DNA from: Nocardia fusca NBRC 14340
GTDB taxonomy: Bacteria > Actinomycetota > Actinomycetes > Mycobacteriales > Mycobacteriaceae
DNA: 64,000 nucleotides
Reading direction: 5' to 3'
NCBI RefSeq assembly: GCF_001618425.1
Contig: NZ_BDCU01000017.1
Location: 496,001-560,000, forward strand
A model generated the notes under the pieces. It was not told the DNA's origin. It saw nothing but the letters and a program-made list of their open reading frames with translations, and did not search any database. Made by a program: the position numbers and the translations under genes. Shown piece after piece: positions 57,555-64,000 of this stretch; position 1 is the first letter of the stretch, and the number at the start of each line of letters is the position of its first letter.

Positions 57555-58292
57555 ATGATCAGCGTCCGTGGCGTTTCCAAACGCTTCGGTGAGAAACTCG
57601 CCGTCGACGACGTCACCTTCGAGGCCGAGCCGGGCTCGATAACCTATCTGCTCGGCCCGAACGGTGCCGGGAAAACCACAGTGATGCGCATGATCGCCGG
57701 CCTGTCCCGCACCAGTTCCGGCACGATCACGGTGAACGGCAGCGGATTACGCGATTTCCGCAGCACACTCACCGAAATCGGTTTCGGCCTGGGTGCTTTC
57801 GCCCGGAATCCCGGCCACACCGCCGAACAACATCTCCGCTGGCAGGCAAGACTCGGCGGCCTGCCCGCCTCGAATGTCGCCCCGGCACTGGACCGAGTCG
57901 GTCTCGACCGGGTCGCGAAACGCCCCGTCGGCAAATTCTCCTACGGCATGCTGCAACGCCTGGGCATCGCGTCAGCCCTGCTCGGCGATCCGAAGACCCT
58001 GGTCCTCGACGAACCGGCCAATGGCCTGGACATCGAAGGCATCATCTGGCTGCGCGAACTACTCCTCGGCCTCGCCGCCGAAGGCAAATGCCTGCTCGTG
58101 GCCTCTCACAGCCTCACGGAAGTAGAGATCACCGGTACCCGCGTGGTCATCATGGGCAAGGGCAAAGTGCTGTCCGATACGAGTAAGGACGAACTGGTGA
58201 CGGCAGGGTCCGGGCCACGCCCCCTGGAATCGGCCTACGTCGACATCACCAAGGACAGCATCGAATACGCCGCCGCCGGAGGTGCCCGTTGA
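57555..58292 (+). CDS. ABC-2 exporter ATP-binding protein
   Basis: 245 residues. Walker A GPNGAGKTTVMRMIAGL, signature FSYGMLQRLGIASALLG, Walker B TLVLDEPANGLDIEG, H-loop LVASHSLTE. DRA-type ATPase of the drug/peptide exporter class. GGAA precedes the ATG. It is coupled with the following permease gene by a TTGA overlap. The cargo is unknown; its position after the iron-regulated gene may be incidental because a hairpin lies between. Confidence 0.9.
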   Translation: MISVRGVSKRFGEKLAVDDVTFEAEPGSITYLLGPNGAGKTTVMRMIAGLSRTSSGTITVNGSGLRDFRSTLTEIGFGLGAFARNPGHTAEQHLRWQARLGGLPASNVAPALDRVGLDRVAKRPVGKFSYGMLQRLGIASALLGDPKTLVLDEPANGLDIEGIIWLRELLLGLAAEGKCLLVASHSLTEVEITGTRVVIMGKGKVLSDTSKDELVTAGSGPRPLESAYVDITKDSIEYAAAGGAR

Positions 58293-59077
58293 TCGCCACC
58301 TATCTCGTGCGGGCCGTCCGCAGCGAACTCTCAAAGCTCTCCTGGCGCAGCCCGATCTGGTACGCCATAGTCCCCCTCGCCGTCGCGATTCCCCTGGGCC
58401 TCAATTTCGGTATCGCCAAGGCCACCGAATCCAATGCGCTCAACGGTGCCGGCGGTATGGACACCAACAACGCCGCCTACTGGATTCTCGTGTTCTCGTC
58501 CTTCATCCTCATGGCGGGCGGAGTGTCCTCGCTGTGCGCGGAGTTCAAGGACAACACGATCGAAACGGTTTTCGGCATCCAAACCCGCCGCTGGATACTT
58601 CCGGTCGCCAAACTCATCGTCTTCGGCGTGATTGCCGCGGTCACCGCCGCCGTCGTCACGTTTCTGGTCCTGTGGGCATTTCCGCAGCTGTTCCCTGAGA
58701 TCTGGGGTCGGGTCGAGGTGTTCTCGGGTGACGGTATCCAGCTGCTGATCGGGGTCCCGGTCTACACGCTGCTGATCTCCGCACTCGGGTTGGGAGTGGC
58801 GGCGCTGGTCCCCAAGCCGGGACTGGTCGTGATGATCGTGCTGCTGTGGAAGTTCGGGGTGGAGGTTTTCGTGACCTTCGTCCCGGGGGATTTCGGCGTG
58901 ACCCTCCAACAGCTGTCGCCGTTCAAGAACGGGGAGCTCGGGGTGGGGCAGTTGGCGACGATCGAGAGCATGTTCGGCGGGCAGAACGGGTCACTGATCT
59001 ACTTCGCGGTGGTCTGCGTGGCGATCTTCGCGATCGGTACGGTGCGGCTTTCCGTCACCGACACGAAGGGTTTCTGA
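58289..59077 (+). CDS. ABC-2 exporter permease
   Basis: 262 residues from a TTG start overlapping the ATPase stop. About six helices: SELSKLSWRSPIWYAIVPLAVAI, AYWILVFSSFILMAGGVSSLCAEF, VAKLIVFGVIAAVTAAVVTF and VVMIVLLWKFGVEVFVTF. The EFKDNTIETVFGIQTRRW cytosolic segment with an early conserved acidic stretch is typical of ABC-2 type membrane proteins. Pairs with the upstream ATPase; substrate unknown. Confidence 0.85.
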   Translation: MIATYLVRAVRSELSKLSWRSPIWYAIVPLAVAIPLGLNFGIAKATESNALNGAGGMDTNNAAYWILVFSSFILMAGGVSSLCAEFKDNTIETVFGIQTRRWILPVAKLIVFGVIAAVTAAVVTFLVLWAFPQLFPEIWGRVEVFSGDGIQLLIGVPVYTLLISALGLGVAALVPKPGLVVMIVLLWKFGVEVFVTFVPGDFGVTLQQLSPFKNGELGVGQLATIESMFGGQNGSLIYFAVVCVAIFAIGTVRLSVTDTKGF

Positions 59078-59610
59078 TCCGCTGCGCCTGCAGGTCGACT
59101 TCACCCGCGTTGCCCGGGTCATATCGGGCAGCAGGACCGGCGCCGCCCACGCCGCACCGCACAGCTCGAATGTATTTCGGCCCTTGCCGGCCGCCCGTCG
59201 AGGACTCCGAGCATTCAGCAGCCGTTGGGCTGGGAGGACTCCAGCGGCCTGAGGTTCCCCGGTGAGGGTTGCGTCGTCGATGACGGCGTCTCATTATCAA
59301 TAGTGGGAGACGCGTGAATCTCGCACATGGTTGACCTGATTGCCATAGCTCGAGCGGTCGTGCAGGCGTGCCCGTATCGTACGGGTTGCGCCCATGGCGC
59401 ACAGCATTCCTGGCCAATGCACCCGGCTACCGCCCACAGGGAATCCGATTCTTGGCGAATGCGAGTACGGGGATATTGTTCACACCACCATCATGAGGTT
59501 GGACGACCGCACCCGATCCGCGAGGCATTCTTTGAGTAGTCGATCGGTCAGAGCACGAGCACCGGCCCGTTCTGGACCGGACGATCTCTGAAAATCTGGT
59601 GGTGACGACG
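59078..59610. other. Intergenic region before the S8 protease gene
   Basis: 533 bp. No frame here combines a ribosome site with plausible composition. GC content drops visibly in the second half, into the protease gene, marking a composition boundary near 59280. Confidence 0.5.
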
Positions 59611-61656
59611 ATGGACTCTGGACCGCAAAACTACGATGCCGAGGGCACCGGAAGTGAAGATCGCTTTCCACCCGAGCTCGTTCGGGACTCGAAGACAACC
59701 GTGACACTCGATCCGGCGCGACTGTTGCTCGGGTTGAAGAATCCCATCGAAATCGACGCTTTTGCCTCGAGACTCCGTGGGCTGGGTCTCACGCTGGAGG
59801 GTGACCCCCGGAATCGCGATTCCTCGATCGCTCCACACGTCAACCACACCACGCGGCGCTACTGGATCCGGTCACTGTCCGGCGATGCGGTCCGGAAGAA
59901 TATTATCCGCGCAGCCGAAGACCAGTTCGGTGACAACGTCGATTGGATCGCGCCGGTATACGTCTACCCCGGTGAAATCGGGCTTTCGGGAAGGCACTGC
60001 CCGTTACCCGACGCACTCTTGATCAAAGAACCGATCGAACATCCTTCATTACTGGAGGACACCGAACGGTCTCGATACATGATCTGTTACCGGTATTACC
60101 GGGTGGTGGATCCGACGACGTCCGCGTACGAATTGCGTGATCAATTACTGAACGACGGAAACCACACGGTAGATGGAGTCCAGTTCGACACCATGCCGAT
60201 GGCATCACCCTATTCATACGAACCGCTGGACACATTCTATAAGGCCAATCCTCCATACCAAGGACAGTGGAACATGGTGAAGGTCGACGCGGGAGGCCCG
60301 GGAGTGACGGCGTGGGACTGGGCAAGAGGCAACCCGGACGTGAAGATTGCGGTCATCGACTCGGGCTGCGATCTCACGCATCCAGATTTGACATATGCAG
60401 CAGGAAAGACCTGGGACTCCTCCCCGGGAATAGGCGAGGAGAATCCTGCCACAACTTTTTCTCCGAGAGGCCACGGCACAATGGTCGCCGGGGTTGCCGC
60501 GGCTACCACAGACAGCCTGAAAGGAGTTTCGGGTATGGCGGGCCTCTGCAAGATCATCCCCATCGGACTGACCACCGTGTCGGACTCGGAGATCATGAAT
60601 GCGATCATGTTCGCGTCCTATTCAGGGGCTCGAGTCATCAATATGAGCTTCCGCGTGCTACCGAGCATACTCATCGATGCACAGATCGAAGGCTCTCACA
60701 ACTACTACAACGTATTGTTCTGCGCTTCGGCAGGGAATGGGGACAAACCCTGGGATCTCGACAAAAGCACCGGGAAGCCGGAAACAGATTATCCCGCCAA
60801 GAACAAATATGTTATGGCTGTTGGTGCCACTGATCAGAACGACCACAGAACGAGTTGGTCGAATTTTGAGTCTGCGATCTCAGTAATGGCGCCCGGAACA
60901 GCGATCCCGACGACGACGGTGCGCGGCACCGGAGATATGGGAGAAGTCGGCAACGATTACGTATCCAGCTTTCGCGGGACTTCCGCTGCCGCACCGCATG
61001 TCGCCGGGCTCGCGGCCTTGCTTTTCAGCTGGAACGCCTCTCTGACGAACGTAAAAGTCAGAGAAATTATCGAATCCACCGCCGATAAGGTAGGCAATGC
61101 CTACGACGTCAAAACGTACACCGAGTTGGGCCTCAACGGGAAGTGGAGCAGAATGATGGGCTATGGCCGCATCAATGCCTACGATGCGGTGATCAGGGCT
61201 GTTTCGCTGTCGTGGCCGCTCCGATCATCGGCTGGGCCAGTGATTGCACCGAAGTCTTCCGTCTCTCACGAACCGATCCCTCCCATGCTGGCCGAACGGC
61301 TGGAACGGGCGATTCAAGCGCACGAAACCGTACTTGCCGACGGCGTCGCCAGTGCCACGCTGGAGGAATTGCACCGTACGCTGGTCGCGCTCGGCCGTAA
61401 CGAACGTGTCCGCCTACTCGTAAGAGAAGTGATGGGCTCCAGAGCGTTCCAGGACCTGCTTCGTCGGGATCGCGATACGGCGCTGGCTACATTCGGCCTG
61501 GATTTGCCGAAGAACGTCGCTGTCCGTCTCGTCGACCTCGACGGCGACCAGCCCACGGCCATTGTCAGATTCAGTGTGACCGCGGGGCGCCTGACCGCAG
61601 ACGCGGACTGGCATCCACGCCACGGCGTAAGTACATGTGTACGGCGGGAACCATAG
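59611..61656 (+). CDS. Subtilisin-like serine protease with a C-terminal leader-peptide-like domain
   Basis: 681 residues from ATG 59611 (GGTGGTGA five bases upstream); a GTG at 59599 adds four. No signal peptide, so cytosolic. The S8 domain is about 230-535: Asp250 in IAVIDSGCDLTHPDL, His288 in RGHGTMVAGV, oxyanion Asn376 in CASAGNGD, Ser458 in FRGTSAAAPHVAGLAAL. Residues 1-225 hold a repeat-like N-terminal region without clear family. Residues 555-655 are helical and end with FQDLLRRDRDTALATFGLDL followed by PKNVAVRLVDLD, resembling the nitrile-hydratase-type leader (NHLP) fold. GC content is clearly lower than in neighbours, suggesting transfer. Confidence 0.85.
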   Translation: MDSGPQNYDAEGTGSEDRFPPELVRDSKTTVTLDPARLLLGLKNPIEIDAFASRLRGLGLTLEGDPRNRDSSIAPHVNHTTRRYWIRSLSGDAVRKNIIRAAEDQFGDNVDWIAPVYVYPGEIGLSGRHCPLPDALLIKEPIEHPSLLEDTERSRYMICYRYYRVVDPTTSAYELRDQLLNDGNHTVDGVQFDTMPMASPYSYEPLDTFYKANPPYQGQWNMVKVDAGGPGVTAWDWARGNPDVKIAVIDSGCDLTHPDLTYAAGKTWDSSPGIGEENPATTFSPRGHGTMVAGVAAATTDSLKGVSGMAGLCKIIPIGLTTVSDSEIMNAIMFASYSGARVINMSFRVLPSILIDAQIEGSHNYYNVLFCASAGNGDKPWDLDKSTGKPETDYPAKNKYVMAVGATDQNDHRTSWSNFESAISVMAPGTAIPTTTVRGTGDMGEVGNDYVSSFRGTSAAAPHVAGLAALLFSWNASLTNVKVREIIESTADKVGNAYDVKTYTELGLNGKWSRMMGYGRINAYDAVIRAVSLSWPLRSSAGPVIAPKSSVSHEPIPPMLAERLERAIQAHETVLADGVASATLEELHRTLVALGRNERVRLLVREVMGSRAFQDLLRRDRDTALATFGLDLPKNVAVRLVDLDGDQPTAIVRFSVTAGRLTADADWHPRHGVSTCVRREP

Positions 61657-61975
61657 GACTGCCGACCGATCCACCTCGCCGATGTCTGCGTAGCGATCTT
61701 CGTCATCGGCACAATGATCGTGCTCGAGGGGCTACTGACCGGCAGCGACACACGTCGATGGTCGATTTCGAGCCACCACACCGCCACTCGAGCCCTTGGC
61801 CACGAGGGCGGACGCCGATAGTCCTGGACGGGTCACCGACGAATTTCTGGGGCAAGGATCAGGTGTCGGGCAACGGCAAGGGCCAGGGCCGTTGATTCCG
61901 TGGTAGTGCGTACGCGACCATGCAACGGTCCCGTTCACCACCGACCTCCCGCCGCAGCCGCTCTGTAATGAGGGC
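61657..61975. other. Spacer between the S8 protease and CPBP genes
   Basis: 319 bp without a supported gene. The frame of the protease stays open for about 36 codons beyond its TAG and contains a hydrophobic run (LADVCVAIFVIGTMIVLEGL), but lacks a start; it could be a remnant or chance. No terminator hairpin is clear. Confidence 0.5.
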
Positions 61976-62866
61976 ATGACTACAGAGTTGACCGATCGGG
62001 AGCCGCCCGGGGCCGGCACCCGGACACGGCGCAAGGGCATTGTCTGGTTCCTCTTGCTCGCTTTCGCGGGAGCGTGGATCCCGTGGGGGATCGCCGGGGC
62101 GGTCGGGTATTCCCTCGACAATCCGTTCGTTCAGCTGCTGACCGGGGCTTTCGTTCCGGCTCTCGCCGCGGTCTGCACCCGGCGGTGGATCACCCGTGAG
62201 GGTTTCGCCGATGCCGGTTTGCGGCTGCGACTCGCCCGCCGGTGGCGCTCGTACCTGATCGCCGCGCTGCTACCGATCGGTGTTCTCGCCGTCGCGCTCG
62301 GGCTCGCGCTGATGCTGGGCATGTGGCGTCCCGAGGCCGGAGACTTCGATTCCGGTCATGTGCTGTTCCTGGCGCTCGCGCCGATCATCCCGGTCGTGGC
62401 CGCGCCGGTCTTCTTCGGTGAGGAATTCGGCTGGACCACCTATCTGCGCGACCGGCTCGTGCCCGGCCGCCCCGTGCTCACCACCTTCGCGACGGGCGCG
62501 CTCTGGGGTGTATGGCATTGGCCGCTGCCATGGGTGGGGTATCTCGGCGCGGGTGGTTCCGCCGCCGACGCGTTCGTCGCCATGGTGCTGTGGTTGCCGC
62601 TGTCGATCGAACTCGAGTTCGTGATCGGCTGGTTGTGGACGCGCAGCGGTTCGGTGTGGCCGCCGGCCCTCCTGCACGGCGGGAGCAACCTCGTGCTGGC
62701 GCTGGGATTGGAACTGTTCGCCGGTACCGCCGACCCCTCCGGCGCCGCCACTACGCTGCTGATGTGCGCAGCATATTCGCCCGTGGTCGCGTGGATCGTC
62801 GTAGCGACGAAGCGCGGCGGCCCACCGAGCGCGCAACCCGCGACGACGGCAGGAGCCCGGCAGTGA
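61976..62866 (+). CDS. CPBP-family intramembrane metalloprotease
   Basis: 296 residues, about eight helices. CPBP/Abi motifs: FGEEFGWTTYL (catalytic Glu-Glu), GALWGVWHWP (His) and LLHGGSNLVLALG (third His/Asn). These enzymes cleave or modify membrane proteins, prenylated peptides or bacteriocin-immunity partners; CPBP neighbours of peptide systems often act as immunity or maturation proteases. The ATG follows the TCTGTAATGAGGGC context; its stop overlaps the histidine-kinase start (GTGA). The gene is back at high GC. Confidence 0.85.
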   Translation: MTTELTDREPPGAGTRTRRKGIVWFLLLAFAGAWIPWGIAGAVGYSLDNPFVQLLTGAFVPALAAVCTRRWITREGFADAGLRLRLARRWRSYLIAALLPIGVLAVALGLALMLGMWRPEAGDFDSGHVLFLALAPIIPVVAAPVFFGEEFGWTTYLRDRLVPGRPVLTTFATGALWGVWHWPLPWVGYLGAGGSAADAFVAMVLWLPLSIELEFVIGWLWTRSGSVWPPALLHGGSNLVLALGLELFAGTADPSGAATTLLMCAAYSPVVAWIVVATKRGGPPSAQPATTAGARQ

Positions 62867-64000
62867 CCGCGGCGGGGGGCGCACTCCGGACAGGCCCACA
62901 TTTCCTTGTCTCCCGGCGACCATGGTGCGCGCTGCTCTCCGTACTCTGCGGTGGCGTCCTCGCGGCGGCCACGGTGGTCGGTTTCGTCCCCGTAGTACTG
63001 CTCGGGCTCACCCGCGAGCTGCGGGCCGCCCTGTGGGAGCCGATGCTGCGACTCCAGTGCGCTCGGCTCCGACTCGTCGACCCCCACACCGCGGACCACG
63101 CTGCGGCCCGGGTGCGGGCCGCCACGGCCGAGCGCCGCTTGCCCACTGTCCGGCACGCCGCCTACCTGATCGCCACCACTGTGTTCGGCGGTGCGGTGTG
63201 CTGCCTGGCTCTGCTGGGTTCCCTCATCGCCGCGGGCCTGCTCGCCGCGCCGCTCCTCGTCCGGGGTGATTACCTCGACCTCGGCCCCTGGGTGGTCGAT
63301 GAGCCGGCGGAAGCATGGATCTGCACCGGCGCGGGGTTTGCCGCCGCGGTTCTGCTGTTGGTGCTCCTCAGCGCCTGGTCGGCTCTCGAAGTGCTGGTAG
63401 CCCGGACGCTGCTGGCCCCCGATGCCGACCGTTGGCAGCGCGAAGCGGTGCGCATCGAGAACTCCCGCTCCGCGCTGCTGGAAGCGGAAGGGTTCGAGCG
63501 CGAACTCCTCGAATCCGAACTGCACGACCGGGTCCAGCACCGGCTCGTCGCCCTGTCGATGACCCTGGGCCTGGCCGAATCCCAGGATGCGAACGGCCCC
63601 ACCGGCCGCGTCGCCGCCGAAGCCCACCGACAGGTCGACGAAACCCTGAGCGAACTGCGGGCCGTCCTGCGCGGCTTCTCGCCCCGGGTCCTGACCGAAC
63701 GCGGATTGGGGCCGGCTCTGATCGATCTCGCGGCGGATCTACCGCTCGATATCCACATCGACCTCGACGACGCGTCCGGCCCGGGTAACCGGCTACCACC
63801 GGCGGTCGAGCACATGTCCTACGTGTTCGCCGCCGAATCCCTCACCAACGTCGCCAGGCACACCGACGCCACCCGAGTCGACCTCCACGGCACCCACACC
63901 GGTACACAGTGGATTGTGAGCATCACCGACGACGGACCGGGCGGCGCGCACATTGTGCGCGGTCACGGCCTCGACCGCCTGCAACGCCGTCTCGCGGCCC
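62863..64000 (+). CDS. Sensor histidine kinase (HisKA_3), partial at right edge
   Basis: More than 379 residues; the end lies outside. Two helices at about 22-46 and 95-130 and a third region flank a periplasmic/loop part, followed by the dimerisation helix with the phospho-accepting His in ELHDRVQHRLVALSMTLGLA. The HATPase part shows AAESLTNVARHTDATRV (N box) and ITDDGPGGA (G1 box). It is translationally coupled to the CPBP gene. Its response regulator, expected next, is beyond the window. NarL-type partner is likely from the HisKA_3 type. Confidence 0.88.
   Translation, partial: MTAAGGALRTGPHFLVSRRPWCALLSVLCGGVLAAATVVGFVPVVLLGLTRELRAALWEPMLRLQCARLRLVDPHTADHAAARVRAATAERRLPTVRHAAYLIATTVFGGAVCCLALLGSLIAAGLLAAPLLVRGDYLDLGPWVVDEPAEAWICTGAGFAAAVLLLVLLSAWSALEVLVARTLLAPDADRWQREAVRIENSRSALLEAEGFERELLESELHDRVQHRLVALSMTLGLAESQDANGPTGRVAAEAHRQVDETLSELRAVLRGFSPRVLTERGLGPALIDLAADLPLDIHIDLDDASGPGNRLPPAVEHMSYVFAAESLTNVARHTDATRVDLHGTHTGTQWIVSITDDGPGGAHIVRGHGLDRLQRRLAA

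Noticed and set aside
59327..59539. 70-codon frame with HHHH before the S8 protease
   Set aside because: Its ribosome site is too distant, codon usage is poor and it has no family; treated as chance.
61635..61895. 86-codon frame overlapping the end of the S8 gene
   Set aside because: Starts inside the protease gene in another frame; Arg/His-rich, no similarity and no ribosome site.
1..64000. CRISPR arrays, prophage genes and insertion sequences
   Set aside because: No regularly spaced repeats, integrase or transposase was seen; the only repeats are those listed.

Overview
The window is high-GC actinobacterial chromosome, most likely Nocardia or a close mycolic-acid relative. The evidence is a very strong G/C bias at third codon positions, frequent GTG/TTG starts, many ATGA/GTGA stop-start overlaps, and gene order that follows the Mycobacterium tuberculosis order remembered for fpg-rnc-Rv2926c-sepIVA, coaD-rsmD-pca, recG-Rv2974c and the long run ung-thiL-ddl-gpsA-fbiD-ppk-mutT1-hupB-leuD-leuC-IclR-gltX-leuB-serA. 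Genus assignment is inference; no marker gene proves it.

Layout. 1-5 kb: a partial DHFR-like reductase, the minus-strand DNA repair/ribosome group mutM-rnc-rpmF-DUF177, sepIVA, and a GtrA-like membrane protein. 5-12.5 kb: pyc-rsmD-coaD operon on the minus strand, then metE under a cobalamin riboswitch. 12.3-20.5 kb: recG, a DAK/FakA-like protein, rpmB, and small metabolic genes (GNAT, crotonase-family, alpha/beta hydrolase, a secreted peptide), then ung. 20.5-32.6 kb: thiL, DUF3515, ddl, gpsA, fbiD (F420), ppk and mutT1, hupB, leuCD and the divergent IclR regulator. 32.6-42.7 kb: an F420/FMN split-barrel protein, an untranslated repeat-rich spacer, tRNA-Glu and tRNA-Gln, gltX, an FAH-family enzyme, an MFS permease with palindromic upstream sites, a Uma2 nuclease-fold protein, leuB, serA and a cold-shock protein.

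43-57 kb is the richest accessory part. A tandem clpP pair, one member of which has lost its catalytic serine, sits beside a PopR/ClgR-like regulator ending in Ala-Ala. A complete nine-gene urea module follows: urtABCDE (ABC importer), a GntR/FCD regulator, urea carboxylase and allophanate hydrolase. It would import urea and degrade it by the ATP-dependent, urease-independent route. The same two-part GTATAC motif with 12-bp phasing appears in the urtA promoter region and at the first codons of the urea carboxylase gene, so both are probably read by the local GntR protein.

57-64 kb: a secreted Mtb12-like protein whose promoter overlaps an almost perfect DtxR/IdeR iron box, a two-gene ABC-2 exporter, then a lower-GC gene for a cytosolic subtilisin-like protease. 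That protease carries a C-terminal segment resembling the nitrile-hydratase-type leader domain of RiPP precursors, and is the best candidate here for an undescribed system. A CPBP membrane protease and a histidine kinase, which runs off the right edge, close the window.
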